This document shows, in pieces, positions 51,582 to 60,845 of a DNA stretch of 64,000 nucleotides. The stretch is taken from NCBI RefSeq assembly GCF_004799035.1, contig NZ_MWIO01000027.1, positions 62,001-126,000 on the forward strand, given 5' to 3'. Position numbers and translations under genes: made by a program. Origin of the DNA: Rhodanobacter lindaniclasticus (GTDB taxonomy: Bacteria > Pseudomonadota > Gammaproteobacteria > Xanthomonadales > Rhodanobacteraceae). Position 1 is the stretch's first letter. Each line of letters opens with the position of its first letter. Below the pieces are notes generated by a model. That model made no database searches. It saw only the letters and a program-made list of their open reading frames with translations, and was not told where the DNA came from.

Positions 51582-51905
51582 ATGACTCGATTGCACATGC
51601 TTGGCCTCGTTGCGGCCACGGCTCTCTTCGCTGCAACCAGCGCTCACGCCGAAGGCGACAAGGCCGCCGGCCGCAAGCTGGTGTACACCTGCGCCGGTTG
51701 CCATGGCGTGCCCAGCTACACCAATGCCTATCCGCAATATCCGGTGCCGAAGATCGCCGGCCAGAACGAGCAGTACATCGTCAACGCGCTGCATGGCTAC
51801 CAGAGTGGCGACCGCAAGCATCCGACCATGGATGCGCAGGCGGAGAGCCTGTCCGACACGGACATCCAGGACATCGCCGCCTATCTTTCCAGCCTCGCCA
51901 AGTAA
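51582..51905 (+). CDS. Small periplasmic cytochrome c (class I)
   Basis: 107 residues from the ATG at 51582, which has GGGA 9 bases upstream; an ATG at 51573 is possible but would touch that site. Signal peptide 1-20 (ending AHA|EG), single heme CAGCH, and C-terminal LSDTDIQDIAAYLSSL with the distal helix; the sixth-ligand Met is MDAQAESLSD region. Likely electron donor to a terminal oxidase or other periplasmic enzyme. Paired with the next cytochrome. Confidence 0.85.
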   Translation: MTRLHMLGLVAATALFAATSAHAEGDKAAGRKLVYTCAGCHGVPSYTNAYPQYPVPKIAGQNEQYIVNALHGYQSGDRKHPTMDAQAESLSDTDIQDIAAYLSSLAK

Positions 51906-51923
51906 TCGCCAAGGATCTTCCGC

Positions 51924-52277
51924 ATGAACCGTGTGCTTACCCTGATCTCCTTCGGCGCCGTGCTGGCATTCGCTTCCACTGCAGCGCTCGCCAACGGCAA
52001 TGCTGCCAACGGCAAGACGAAGGCCGCCACCTGTTTCGCCTGCCACGGCACGGACGGCAACTCGGTCGATCCGCAATACCCGCGGCTGGCCGGCCAGTAC
52101 AACCTGTACTTGCAGCAGGTCCTGCACGAGTACAAGAGCGGCCAGCGCGACAATCCGATCATGAAGGGCATGGTGGCCACGCTCTCCGATCAGGACATCG
52201 AAGACGTCTCGGCCTACTTCTCCAGCCTGCCCGGCAAGCTGGATACGCTGAAAGGTCATATCGGCGGCGACAACTGA
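51924..52277 (+). CDS. Small periplasmic cytochrome c (class I)
   Basis: 117 residues, signal peptide 1-23 (ALA|NG), heme CFACHGTDG, axial Met in PIMKGMVATLSD, then LSDQDIEDVSAYFSSLPG. Resembles the cytochrome c4/c553-type subunits; the two tandem genes may be the split halves of a c4-like diheme protein, each with one heme. 18 bases after the first. Confidence 0.87.
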   Translation: MNRVLTLISFGAVLAFASTAALANGNAANGKTKAATCFACHGTDGNSVDPQYPRLAGQYNLYLQQVLHEYKSGQRDNPIMKGMVATLSDQDIEDVSAYFSSLPGKLDTLKGHIGGDN

Positions 52278-52298
52278 AGTTCGCCGACCTGGCAACAA

Positions 52299-52324
52299 GA
52301 GGCCCGCCATGCGGGCCTTTTTGT
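52299..52324 (+). terminator. Intrinsic terminator after the cytochrome pair
   Basis: Stem GGCCCGC/GCGGGCC with loop CAT, then TTTTT. Confidence 0.92.
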
Positions 52325-52350
52325 TGACTGCGGGACAGGCGAACCCGGAC

Positions 52351-52959
52351 TCAGGCCATCGCCGACTTGCCCTCGTGCCGGCTGTAATACGGCTTCTCGC
52401 CGCCGGAATGATCGGTGGCGTCGCGCACCGCGGTGACTTCGGGCACCTGTTCGCGCAAGGTCTTTTCCACACCTTGCTTCAAGGTGACATCGACCATGCC
52501 GCAGCCGTGGCAGCCGCCGCCGAACTGCAGCACCACCGCGCCATCGGCATCGACTTCCAGCAAGGTCACCCGCCCGCCATGCGACGCCAGCCGGGGATTG
52601 ATCTCCGCGTCGATCACGTAGCGCACGCGCTCGATCACGCCGGCAGCCACCCCCGGTACATGGCCCTTGATCTTCGGCGCGCGGATGTTGAGCTGGCCGC
52701 CGGTGGCGTTGGGCTCGAAGTCGATGCTGGCCTGGTCCAGCCAGCTGGCGCTGTCGCCGTCGACGTGGAACTCGAAACCGGCGCACTCGATCGTCCATTC
52801 GCCGCCCGCCAGGTCGGCAGGCTCGCAGAACTCCAGTTCGCAATTGGCCGCCGGCGTGCCCGGCTCCGTGACGCGCAGACGGATGCCCAACCCTTCGATG
52901 CCTTGCTGGTCAAGCAGGCGCAGGAAGTGCTGCTGCGCCCGTGGGGAAATGTCGATCAT
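52351..52959 (-). CDS. nfuA: Fe-S biogenesis protein NfuA
   Basis: 202 residues. An N-terminal A-type-like domain (ISPRAQQHFLRLLDQQ, lacking the A-type cysteines) is followed by the Nfu domain with GGGCHGCGMVDVTLK holding the CxxC that carries a [4Fe-4S] cluster. Delivers clusters to apoproteins, mainly under oxidative or iron stress. The layout matches E. coli NfuA. Divergent from the pterin dehydratase gene. Confidence 0.94.
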   Translation of the reverse strand: MIDISPRAQQHFLRLLDQQGIEGLGIRLRVTEPGTPAANCELEFCEPADLAGGEWTIECAGFEFHVDGDSASWLDQASIDFEPNATGGQLNIRAPKIKGHVPGVAAGVIERVRYVIDAEINPRLASHGGRVTLLEVDADGAVVLQFGGGCHGCGMVDVTLKQGVEKTLREQVPEVTAVRDATDHSGGEKPYYSRHEGKSAMA

Positions 52960-53128
52960 GCCTGGCTCCGCTGTTCATGGACCGGGGGCGGCAAGCCCTC
53001 ACCGGTGAATCAGCACCATTTTAGTCCAGTTTCGAGTGCAATGGCTGGAATCCCGACGTGCTTTGACATTTCGCCTGCCAGCTTCGACCCTTCCCTTCTC
53101 ACTTCTCAAACCTGCACGGAGCCTTGTG

Positions 53129-53470
53129 ATGAACGCCACCGCCTTGTCGAACCAGCACTGCCAACCGCGCAAGGGCAAGCAACAGGCGCTCGCGGCCGAG
53201 GAAGCCGCCAAGCTCCTGCGCGCGCTGCCGGGCTGGCAACTGCGCGAGGACGGCAACGCCATCGTCAAGGATTTCAAGTTCGAGGATTTCCACCGCACCC
53301 TGGGCTTCATCAATGCCGTGGGCTTCATGGCCAATCACGAGGATCACCACCCGGACATCGAAGCAGGCTACGGCCATTGCCAGCTGTTGTGGTCGACCCA
53401 CGACGTGGGTGGGCTGTCGATGAACGACTTCATCTGCGCCGCGCGGGTCGAGGCGCTGCTGGCGCGCTGA
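53129..53470 (+). CDS. 4a-hydroxytetrahydrobiopterin dehydratase (PCD/DCoH)
   Basis: 113 residues; GGAG before the ATG. Contains NHEDHHPDIEAGYGHCQLLW and THDVGGLSMNDF, the catalytic histidines and end motif of PCD. Dehydrates the carbinolamine made by phenylalanine hydroxylase; no phhA is near, so the gene may serve pterin recycling elsewhere, or molybdopterin synthesis as suggested for lone bacterial copies. Confidence 0.93.
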   Translation: MNATALSNQHCQPRKGKQQALAAEEAAKLLRALPGWQLREDGNAIVKDFKFEDFHRTLGFINAVGFMANHEDHHPDIEAGYGHCQLLWSTHDVGGLSMNDFICAARVEALLAR

Positions 53471-54469
53471 TCAAAAGTCGGTACGCGACTTCTCGCGGGT
53501 ATAGACCAGCCGCTTGCCCTTGACGGCCAGCGTGTCGAGGAAATCCTTCAGGTCCGCCGGCAACGGCGCCGAGAAACTGTAGGCGCGCCCGTCGAGGTCG
53601 AAGCTCAGGTGGGCCGCATGCAGGAACATCCGGTGCAACCCCATCTCGCGGTAGCGCTTGTTCATCTCGCGATCGCCGTACTTGGGGTCGCCAGCCAACG
53701 GATGGCCGATGTGCGCCGCATGCACGCGAATCTGGTGGGTACGGCCGGTTCCCAGGGTGGCCTGCATCAGGCGCGCGCTGGGGTACTGCTCCATTTCGCG
53801 GAAGAAGGTCAGCGACGGCTTGCCGCTCTCGGCCACCCGCACCATGCGCTCGCCGCCTTGCATGATCGACTTCAGCAGCGGCGCATTGACGTCGAACCTG
53901 GCCTTGGCCGGGTGCCCCAGCATCAGGCAGAGATACTGCTTGGTCACCTCGCCCGCCCGGATCGCCGCTTGCAGCCCGGTCAGACCCGCCCGGGTACGGG
54001 CAAACACCAGCACCCCGCTGGTATCGCGGTCGAGCCGGTGCACCAGCTCCAGGTGTTCCTGTGGACGCGCCGCGCGCAGCAGCTCGATCGCCCCATGGCT
54101 GACCCCGCTGCCACCGTGGCTGGCCACGCCGGCCGGCTTGTCGATGACCAGGAAATGCTTGTCCTCGAAGATGACGGCCTCGGCCACCTCGGCCACTTGC
54201 CCCTCGCCCGGCCCCCGACCCTCCACCTTGTCGGCCATTCGCACCGGCGGGATGCGCAGCGTATCACCGTCCACGAGACGCGTATCGGGTTTGGCCCGTT
54301 TCCCGTTCACGCGCACCTGGCCCGTACGCAACAGTCGATAAATCATGCTCTTGGGTACGCCCTTGAGCAGGGTCACCAAGGCGTTGTCGATGCGCTGCCC
54401 GTCGCGCTCCGGGCCAATCTCGACTTGACGTACACCGTGAGGTGCGTCCCGGGAAGTTGCCGTCTGCAT
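53471..54469 (-). CDS. rluC: 23S rRNA pseudouridine(955/2504/2580) synthase RluC
   Basis: 332 residues. S4 domain (about 20-75, RIDNALVTLLKGVPKSMIYRLL) and RluA-type catalytic domain with HRLDRDTSGVLVF (active Asp) and GRTHQIRVHAAHIGHPLAGD. Converts three uridines of 23S rRNA. Divergent from rne, as in E. coli. Start at 54469; the ORF is open further but without similarity. Confidence 0.94.
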   Translation of the reverse strand: MQTATSRDAPHGVRQVEIGPERDGQRIDNALVTLLKGVPKSMIYRLLRTGQVRVNGKRAKPDTRLVDGDTLRIPPVRMADKVEGRGPGEGQVAEVAEAVIFEDKHFLVIDKPAGVASHGGSGVSHGAIELLRAARPQEHLELVHRLDRDTSGVLVFARTRAGLTGLQAAIRAGEVTKQYLCLMLGHPAKARFDVNAPLLKSIMQGGERMVRVAESGKPSLTFFREMEQYPSARLMQATLGTGRTHQIRVHAAHIGHPLAGDPKYGDREMNKRYREMGLHRMFLHAAHLSFDLDGRAYSFSAPLPADLKDFLDTLAVKGKRLVYTREKSRTDF

Positions 54470-54497
54470 TGAAAAAAACCTGCTTAGATAGGATACT
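54469..54497 (+). promoter_or_regulatory. sigma-70 promoter of rne
   Basis: -35 TTGAAA (54469-54474), 17-base spacer, -10 GATACT (54492-54497), overlapping the start codon of divergent rluC by one base. Predicts a 5' leader of about 300 bases. Confidence 0.7.
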
Positions 54498-54806
54498 CGC
54501 CGGGCGCTGGTTTCCATCCGTCTGTTGCCTGGATCGGGTGGAGTGCCCGCCCGTGACGTCGGCGAGGATTGCGCCTTCTGCCATCTGGTGGTCGGTCGCG
54601 GCTCCCTTTCATCGTAACGGTTTGGGCTGGTGTTTGTCCGTTGCCATCCGGCATCGCGACAGCAGGCGCAGCTGACCGAATCATCCCCGACACCGGCAAC
54701 GGTGCCGTTTTTTTGCCGCTTAACCGTTGCGGCGCGATTCCCGGCAGGCCGCCATTCCAGGCGCCACCGTGGCTCGCGACGCGCGGCCAAGCCGAGGACT
54801 ACCACC
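54498..54806 (+). other. Long 5' leader of rne
   Basis: About 300 bases without a gene. In E. coli the long rne leader is the site of autoregulation by RNase E; the same arrangement (divergent rluC, long leader) is seen here. It contains a terminator-like hairpin (54691-54714) and several GC dyads. No conserved coding frame. Confidence 0.65.
54691..54714 (+). terminator. Attenuator-like hairpin in the rne leader
   Basis: Two mutually exclusive short stems: CACCG-GCAA-CGGTG and CGGCA-ACGG-TGCCG, the second directly followed by TTTTTTT. This looks like a weak intrinsic terminator about 93 bases before the rne start. Confidence 0.5.
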
Positions 54807-57800
54807 ATGAAACGCATGTTGATCAACGCGACTCAGCGTGAAGAGTTGCGCGTGGCCATTGTCGATGGCCAGACCCTGTACGACCTGGACATCGAAATCC
54901 CTTCGCGGGAACAGAAAAAATCCAATATTTACAAGGGTCGAATCACACGAGTTGAGGCTTCACTCGAGGCCTGTTTCGTCGAGTACGGTGCCGAGCGCCA
55001 CGGCTTCCTGCCGCTGAAGGAAATTTCCCGCGAGTACTTCACGCCGGGCCTCGACCATCACAAGTCGAGCATCCGCGAGCTGGTCAAGGAAGGCCAGGAA
55101 GTGGTCGTGCAGGTGGAAAAGGAGGAGCGCGGCAACAAGGGTGCCGCGCTGACCACCTTCATCAGCCTGGCCGGCCGCTACATGGTGCTGATGCCGAACA
55201 ACCCGAAGGCCGGCGGCGTGTCGCGCCGGATCGAGGGCGAGGACCGGCAGGCGCTGAAGGAGGCACTGGACCACGTCACCGTGCCGGATGACGTCGGCCT
55301 GATCGTGCGCACCGCCGGCCTGGGCCGCGACGCCGAAGAACTGCAGTGGGACCTGGACTACCTGCTGACCCTGTGGAAGTCGATCTCCGAGGCGGCCGGC
55401 AAGCAGAAGGCACCGTTCCTGATCTACCAGGAATCGAAGCTGTTCATCCGCGCCCTGCGCGATTACCTGCGCAGCGACATCGGCGAGATCCTGATCGACG
55501 ACGAGCCGCTCTACAACGACGCGCGCGAGTTCATGCAGCAGGTGATGCCGAACGCGCTGCGCAAGCTCAAGCTGTACCAGGACGACACCCCGCTGTTCAC
55601 CCGCTACCAGATCGAGACCCAGATCGAGAGCGCGTTCGACCGCCAGGTGCGGCTGCCGTCGGGCGGCTCGATCGTGATCGACCAGACCGAGGCGCTGACT
55701 GCCATCGACGTCAACTCGTCGAAGGCCACCAAGGGCAGCGACATCGAGGAAACCGCGTTCAACACCAACTGCGAGGCCGCGGTGGAAGTGGCGCGCCAGG
55801 CACGCATCCGCGATGCCGGCGGCCTGATCGTGATCGACTTCATCGACATGGACAGCCCGCGCCATCAGCGTGAGGTGGAAGACCGCCTGAAGGAGGCGTT
55901 GAAGCTCGACCGCGCCCGCGTGCAGGTCGGCCGCATCTCGCGTTTCGGCCTGCTCGAGATGTCGCGCCAGCGACTGCGCCCCAGCCTCGGCGAAGCGACC
56001 CAGATCACCTGCCCCCGCTGCGACGGCCACGGCCATATCCGCAGCGTGGAATCGCTGTCGCTGTCCACCCTGCGCCTCATCGAAGAACACGCGATGAAGG
56101 ACAACACCGGCCAGGTGCTGGTGCAGGCTCCTTCCAGCGTGGTCAATTTCCTGCTCAATGAAAAGCGTGCCAGCGTGGTCGAGATCGAACTGCGCCACAA
56201 GGTGCACGTGATGATCGTCGCCGACGAGAAGCTGCAGACTCCGCACATCGATATCCAGCGCATCCGCGAAGCGGACATGGGCGAGCACAGCAAGCCCAGC
56301 TACGAAATGCTCACCGCCTTGCCCATCACGGAACTGCCGAAGATGGGCCAGGCCCTGGGCAGCGGCGAACAGCCCGCCGTGAGCGGCATCGTGCCGGGCA
56401 GCCCCGCGCCCGTGCGCGAGGAAGTAACGCCGCCCGTGGCGGCCAGGCAGCCGGCACCCCGCCGCCAGGCCCCCGCTCCGCGTGCCGAAGCCGCCGCTCC
56501 GGCGGGCGGCCTGCTGACGCGCCTGTTCGGCTGGTTCCGCAACGCCGAAGCCGCTGCCCCGGCGCCCGTCGCCGCTTCAGGCAGCAGCACCGGCCAGCGC
56601 AGCCGTCGCGAAGAGCAAGGCTCGCGCAGCAGCACGCGCGGCACGAATGGTGCGCAGGGATCCTCGGCCCGCCAGCCACGCCGCGATTCGACCTCGTCGC
56701 CGCAGAGCCAGAAGTCCGGCGCCCAGCAGCAAGCGCGCAGCAACCGCCAACGCAGCAACGAGGCGGCCTCGCGCCCGTCCGGTCAACCGCAAAACCAGTC
56801 GGCGCGAGCCGAACGGCCGGCGAAACCCGCACCGGCCAGCGAGTTGGCCGCGTCGCGCCCCGAGCGCTCGCCGCAGCAGCCACGTCCGGAACGGGCGCCC
56901 CGCGCCGAGCGGGTCGCCGAACGCGCCCCCGCCGATGCACCGGATGACGCCGCCAAGGCGGCAGCCTTGCTGGCCGCTGGCGCGGTCGAGGCAGTTCCGA
57001 CCGTACCAGGCGAGCATGCAGCTGACGCGGCAGCCGAGGGTGATGGCGGTACATCGCGCCGCCGCCGCGGCCGTCGCGGTGGTCGTCGTCGTCGCCGTCA
57101 TGACGACGCGGCCACGGCCACCGGTTCGCTGGATCCGACGCAGGCCGAAGCGCTGGACGACGAAGATCGCGACGATCCCGGCAAGGCACCGGCCTCCGGT
57201 CCGGCAACCGCGGATGCCATCGCGCCAGCTGCACCACGCCAGGCGGCGACGCCGGATGCGCAGACCAGCGTGCCGAAGGAACAGCCTCGTCCGGCGCCAG
57301 TGCCGGCCGAAGCCCATCGCGCAGCCTCCGCTGCATCAACGCCCGTGACGAGCCCGGAAACGCAGGCGACCGACGGGATCCTCTCGACAGCGGGCATCGT
57401 TCCTTCCGACAAACCCGCAGCCAGGCCGGCCACCGCCAGCTTCGTCCTGCCGACGCTGCCGCCGATCCCGGATCAGGCCACGCCAGCGGCCGACGCCGAA
57501 GCGGCGCCGGCCCAGGCTACCCTGCCCGCCGCGGCACCGGCGCACGCAGGCGATGCCCAGGTCCGTGTCGAGCCCTCCCAGCCTCGCCATGCGGACCGTG
57601 AGGCGGCCCATGCCATGCCACTCCACTCCGACGCCAGGATCGCCCAGCCGGAATCCTCCACCTTGCCCACCTCCCCGCAGCCGGCAGAACCGCCAGTACG
57701 GGTGACCGTCACTCCCGCACCCGTTCCGACCACGGCGGCAACTCCGGCAGCCGTCCAGCCTGCGACCGCGCCGGCCACCCCCACGCCACCCGTCCGGCCG

Positions 57801-58043
57801 GTGACTTCCGTCGTGACGCCGGCCGCCACCTCCAGCGAAAGCACTCCCGTTGCGGTCTCCGCACCGGCGGCCACTCCGGCCAGCGGCGCTACGGAGCCGG
57901 TGGTCGCGCCGTCGCCCAAGCAGGGCGATCTGCTGGCCTCCTCCGGTGCCGCGACGCCTCACCCGCAGGCAAGCGAAACCGACAAACCGCAGGTGGAGCC
58001 CCTCCCGGCGAATGGCCATTCGAGCGGCGAATCGCACGGTTGA
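54807..58043 (+). CDS. rne: Ribonuclease E
   Basis: 1078 residues from the ATG at 54807. Catalytic N-half: S1 domain (about 37-120), 5' sensor, DNase I-like site with D301 ([12 protein letters not shown]) and D344 (VIDFIDMD), zinc link CPRCDGHG (C402, C405). C-terminal half from about 530 is low-complexity, rich in Ala, Pro and Arg, with a strong arginine patch RRRRGRRGG near 751-760 for RNA binding; it is the degradosome scaffold. It starts the decay of mRNA and processes rRNA and tRNA. The C-half is long for the group and the helicase or enolase sites are not recognised. Confidence 0.96.
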   Translation: MKRMLINATQREELRVAIVDGQTLYDLDIEIPSREQKKSNIYKGRITRVEASLEACFVEYGAERHGFLPLKEISREYFTPGLDHHKSSIRELVKEGQEVVVQVEKEERGNKGAALTTFISLAGRYMVLMPNNPKAGGVSRRIEGEDRQALKEALDHVTVPDDVGLIVRTAGLGRDAEELQWDLDYLLTLWKSISEAAGKQKAPFLIYQESKLFIRALRDYLRSDIGEILIDDEPLYNDAREFMQQVMPNALRKLKLYQDDTPLFTRYQIETQIESAFDRQVRLPSGGSIVIDQTEALTAIDVNSSKATKGSDIEETAFNTNCEAAVEVARQARIRDAGGLIVIDFIDMDSPRHQREVEDRLKEALKLDRARVQVGRISRFGLLEMSRQRLRPSLGEATQITCPRCDGHGHIRSVESLSLSTLRLIEEHAMKDNTGQVLVQAPSSVVNFLLNEKRASVVEIELRHKVHVMIVADEKLQTPHIDIQRIREADMGEHSKPSYEMLTALPITELPKMGQALGSGEQPAVSGIVPGSPAPVREEVTPPVAARQPAPRRQAPAPRAEAAAPAGGLLTRLFGWFRNAEAAAPAPVAASGSSTGQRSRREEQGSRSSTRGTNGAQGSSARQPRRDSTSSPQSQKSGAQQQARSNRQRSNEAASRPSGQPQNQSARAERPAKPAPASELAASRPERSPQQPRPERAPRAERVAERAPADAPDDAAKAAALLAAGAVEAVPTVPGEHAADAAAEGDGGTSRRRRGRRGGRRRRRHDDAATATGSLDPTQAEALDDEDRDDPGKAPASGPATADAIAPAAPRQAATPDAQTSVPKEQPRPAPVPAEAHRAASAASTPVTSPETQATDGILSTAGIVPSDKPAARPATASFVLPTLPPIPDQATPAADAEAAPAQATLPAAAPAHAGDAQVRVEPSQPRHADREAAHAMPLHSDARIAQPESSTLPTSPQPAEPPVRVTVTPAPVPTTAATPAAVQPATAPATPTPPVRPVTSVVTPAATSSESTPVAVSAPAATPASGATEPVVAPSPKQGDLLASSGAATPHPQASETDKPQVEPLPANGHSSGESHG

Positions 58044-58066
58044 TCTTCAGCTTCCTCGAAGCACGA

Positions 58067-58095
58067 AAAAACCGGACGCGAGTCCGGTTTTTTTG
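58067..58095. terminator. Bidirectional intrinsic terminator after rne
   Basis: Stem ACCGGAC/GTCCGGT with GCGA tetraloop; TTTTTTT on plus and TTTTTT on minus. Confidence 0.93.
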
Positions 58096-58143
58096 TTTTG
58101 TGCCCGGAAACCGGTATCGGCGACGTGCCGAACCGGATCCCGT

Positions 58144-58797
58144 TCAATTGCCGACGTGATGGCTGGGCGTGTCGATCAGACCATGCACCGTCATCAGATG
58201 CGCCAGGCTGAGTACGTGATCCACCTGCAGCTTCTCCATCAGGCGCTGCTTGTAGGTCGACACGGTCTTCGGACTCAGGTTGAGTTGCTCGCCAATGATC
58301 GTCAGCGGCTTGCCGCGCACCAGCATCATCGCCACCTCCAGCTCCCGACTGGAAAGCGCATCGAACGGCGAGACGCTGCCATCGAGCGTGGCCAGTGCAA
58401 GTTGCTGGGCGACCGCCGGAGCCAGGTAGCGCCGCCCACCGGCCACCTGCCGTACCGCCGCCACCAGCTCGTCCGCGCTGCACCCCTTGGTCAGGTAGCC
58501 GAGCGCGCCCGCATCGAGCAGGCGCTTGGGAAAGCGGGCATCGTCGACCACGGTCACGATGACGATATGGGTGGACAACTTGGAGCGGTTCACCCGTTCG
58601 GTGAGCTCGATCCCACTCATCCCGGGCATGTGCACGTCGACCAGGGCGATGTCCGGCGACAGGCTGCGAATCAGACGCAACCCTTCTTCCGCGCTGCCCG
58701 CCTCGCCGCTGACCTCGATGTCCGGCTGCTGTTTCAGGATCATCCGGAAGCCGGTACGCACCAGCTCATGATCGTCCACCAGGACCACATTGATCAC
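58144..58797 (-). CDS. gacA: LuxR-type response regulator, GacA/UvrY-like
   Basis: 217 residues; GTG start at 58797 with AAGGAGG 7 bases upstream. Receiver domain with acidic D8/D9 and phospho-acceptor D54 (ALVDVHMPGMSG), K in TKGCS, and a LuxR helix-turn-helix (LSSRELEVAMMLVRGKPLTIIGEQLNLSPKTVSTYKQRL, written here in two parts by position 148-186). Opening VINVVLVDDHELVRTGF matches GacA, which activates CsrA-binding small RNAs. The cognate GacS/BarA is not in the window. Nothing like uvrC or csrA lies beside it. Confidence 0.87.
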   Translation of the reverse strand: MINVVLVDDHELVRTGFRMILKQQPDIEVSGEAGSAEEGLRLIRSLSPDIALVDVHMPGMSGIELTERVNRSKLSTHIVIVTVVDDARFPKRLLDAGALGYLTKGCSADELVAAVRQVAGGRRYLAPAVAQQLALATLDGSVSPFDALSSRELEVAMMLVRGKPLTIIGEQLNLSPKTVSTYKQRLMEKLQVDHVLSLAHLMTVHGLIDTPSHHVGN

Positions 58798-58929
58798 TTG
58801 ACGCCCTCCTTGGTTGGGCCGTTTGAAATTAGGCCGCCCGTCACCCCTTTGCAAGCGACAGGCAATGATTCTCGCACCGACCCGCACCGGGAACGTGCAC
58901 CGGTCGTCACGCTCCCACGTTGCGGTGTT

Positions 58930-59157
58930 TCAGGCTGGCCGCCCGGTATCCGCAGCAGCAAAGCAAGCCAGCACGACATGACTGTGCGTGCCCGTCATTT
59001 CGACGCGGATCGACTGGCGCGAACGCCGATGTTCATCACGCGCGACGACCCGCGCCAGTTCGATCGCCTGCTGCAGCGGCAATTGGCTGAACAGTGCCGC
59101 ATCGCGTCGGTACACACTCCAGCCATACCCGGAGCAGCGCAGCGAAATCGTCAGCAT
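58930..59157 (-). CDS. Small conserved-looking protein, unrecognised
   Basis: 75 residues starting MLTISLRCSGYGWSVYRRDA, with GGGGAG 4 bases before the ATG. Pattern is strand-turn-strand, a helix LQQAIELARVVARDEH and a last strand SHVVLACF, as in small DUF2188-like folds. No database name can be given. A frame open upstream lacks the pattern. It lies between tRNA-Leu and gacA where related genomes often carry nuo genes. Confidence 0.6.
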   Translation of the reverse strand: MLTISLRCSGYGWSVYRRDAALFSQLPLQQAIELARVVARDEHRRSRQSIRVEMTGTHSHVVLACFAAADTGRPA

Positions 59158-59333
59158 GTAGCTCCCCTCGCACGATGCCGGCTGCCAGCGACCCCCGCCC
59201 TGGCTCCACCAGCGCCGGCAGGATGTCATGCCTCCTCGCAGACGATATGTCAGCGCAGCCCTACAGAAACTGTGCGAGAACCCGCCAAACGAACTCCCTG
59301 CGCTTACGCGCCGCACCGAACGCACCCACGAAA

Positions 59334-59370
59334 ACGACGAAGCCGCCTTTCGGCGGCTTTATCGCAACCC
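59334..59370. terminator. Hairpin downstream of tRNA-Leu
   Basis: AAGCCGCC-TTTC-GGCGGCTT stem; on the minus strand (the tRNA direction) it is followed by CGTCGTTTTCG, a weak T-run. It may end the tpiA-secG-tRNA transcript. Confidence 0.55.
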
Positions 59371-59395
59371 CGCATCGCATAGCCGGGATCAGGTT

Positions 59396-59480
59396 TGGTG
59401 CCCAAGGGGGGACTCGAACCCCCACGCCTTTCGGCGCTACCACCTCAAGGTAGTGCGTCTACCAGTTCCGCCACCTGGGC
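59396..59480 (-). tRNA. tRNA-Leu (anticodon GAG)
   Basis: 85-base class II tRNA with long variable arm (GCGCC...GGCGT). Acceptor GCCCAGG/CTTGGGC (one G-T), anticodon loop TTGAGGT between CTACC and GGTAG, T-arm GGGGGTTCGAGTCCCCC, CCA encoded. Follows secG as leuU does in E. coli. Confidence 0.97.
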
Positions 59481-59492
59481 AGGTGTGTTGTT

Positions 59493-59957
59493 TCAGTGCT
59501 TCGTTGGCTCCGACGGCTTCGCCGGCGGTACGTCACCCTGGCTTTGGGCCGGGGCCGCGTTCGTGGCGGCAGGAGTCGCAGCCGGAACGGCCTTGTCGGC
59601 GGCCGGCGTGGCTGCAGGTACTTCCGAGCCGTTGGTTGCGGCTGACGGTGTCGCTGCAGCCGGCGCAGGTTGTTCCGTCGCCCCGGCCATCACGCCCAGG
59701 CCGCCACCAGCGGGCTGGGGCGCACCATTGGCGTGCAGGTAAATGCCCATGCCGAGACTGAGCAGGAAGAACAGTCCAGCCAGCACGCCGGTGGCGCGGG
59801 TCAGGAAGGTCGACGAACCCCGTGCGCCGAACACCGTGGCCGACGCGCCGCCGCCGAAACCGGAACCGGCATCCGCGCCTGCACCGTTCTGCAGCAGGAT
59901 CAGCACGATCATGGCCGCAGCGATCAGGATGTAAAACACGCTGAAAATGACGAACAT
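59493..59957 (-). CDS. secG: Protein-export membrane protein SecG
   Basis: 154 residues; two membrane helices (about 2-22 and 55-75) joined by a Gly/Ala loop with FGGGASATVFGARGS, the SecG signature. Part of the SecYEG translocon. An alanine/proline-rich tail (about 90-154) is longer than in E. coli but common in Xanthomonadales. Weak RBS; follows tpiA by 23 bases. Confidence 0.94.
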   Translation of the reverse strand: MFVIFSVFYILIAAAMIVLILLQNGAGADAGSGFGGGASATVFGARGSSTFLTRATGVLAGLFFLLSLGMGIYLHANGAPQPAGGGLGVMAGATEQPAPAAATPSAATNGSEVPAATPAADKAVPAATPAATNAAPAQSQGDVPPAKPSEPTKH

Positions 59958-59980
59958 AGGTTTCTATTCGAGCCTGTGTA

Positions 59981-60748
59981 CTAGCTGCCTTGGGGCGCCT
60001 GGTGTGCGGCGGTGCAGATGGCCAGGAAGTCTGCGGCAGTCAACGAGGCGCCGCCGATCAGGCCACCGTCCACGTCCGCCTGCGCGAACAACTCGGCAGC
60101 ATTCGCTGCCTTGACACTACCGCCGTAAAGCAGTCGGGTCAGACGGGAAAGTGTAGCATCTTCGGTTTCCAGTTGGCTACGAATGAACGCATGCACCTGC
60201 TGGGCCTGTTCCGGCGTGGCGGTTAGGCCGGTGCCGATCGCCCAGACCGGCTCGTAGGCGATCACCGCGGTGTCAAAACTGGCGATGCCCGAGGTGTGCA
60301 GCACGGCCTGCAGCTGGGCGGCAATCACGCCCTCGGTGGCATCGGCTTCGCGCTGCTGCAGGGTTTCGCCCACGCACAGGATCGGCGTGAGGCCTGCCGC
60401 GCGCGCAGCGGCGAACTTGCGCGCCACCAGGTCGTTGTCTTCACGGTGGTACTGCCGGCGCTCCGAATGGCCCACCAGCACCCAGCGCGCGCCGACATCC
60501 GCCAGCATCGCGCCGGACACTTCGCCGGTGAAGGCGCCCTGTCCCTCATGCTCGCTCAGGTCCTGAGCACCGATGCCGATGCCACTGTCCCGATGCTGCG
60601 CGGCCAGTTCGGCCAGGTAGGGAAAAGGCGGGAACACCGTCACGTCGATCGACGCCGGCTTGGCCGCGGCAAGTTCGCCGACAAGCGAGGCAGCCATCGT
60701 GCGACTGCCGTGCATCTTCCAGTTGCCAGCGACCAGTTTCTTGCGCAT
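59981..60748 (-). CDS. tpiA: Triosephosphate isomerase
   Basis: 255 residues. NWKMH (Lys12 region), catalytic His in VLVGHSERR, catalytic Glu in IAYEPVWAIGTG, and phosphate loop YGGSVKAANA with GGASL. Interconverts DHAP and glyceraldehyde-3-phosphate. First of tpiA-secG-tRNA-Leu, an order seen widely in Gammaproteobacteria. Confidence 0.97.
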   Translation of the reverse strand: MRKKLVAGNWKMHGSRTMAASLVGELAAAKPASIDVTVFPPFPYLAELAAQHRDSGIGIGAQDLSEHEGQGAFTGEVSGAMLADVGARWVLVGHSERRQYHREDNDLVARKFAAARAAGLTPILCVGETLQQREADATEGVIAAQLQAVLHTSGIASFDTAVIAYEPVWAIGTGLTATPEQAQQVHAFIRSQLETEDATLSRLTRLLYGGSVKAANAAELFAQADVDGGLIGGASLTAADFLAICTAAHQAPQGS

Positions 60749-60845
60749 GGTGTGCTTCCGTAGCCGTCAAAACGGCAAGCTTAGCCAGCCCCCGCGACAT
60801 CGGCAAACCGGCCTGTCACGCGCGGTTGCACTTCAGGGAACCCCG

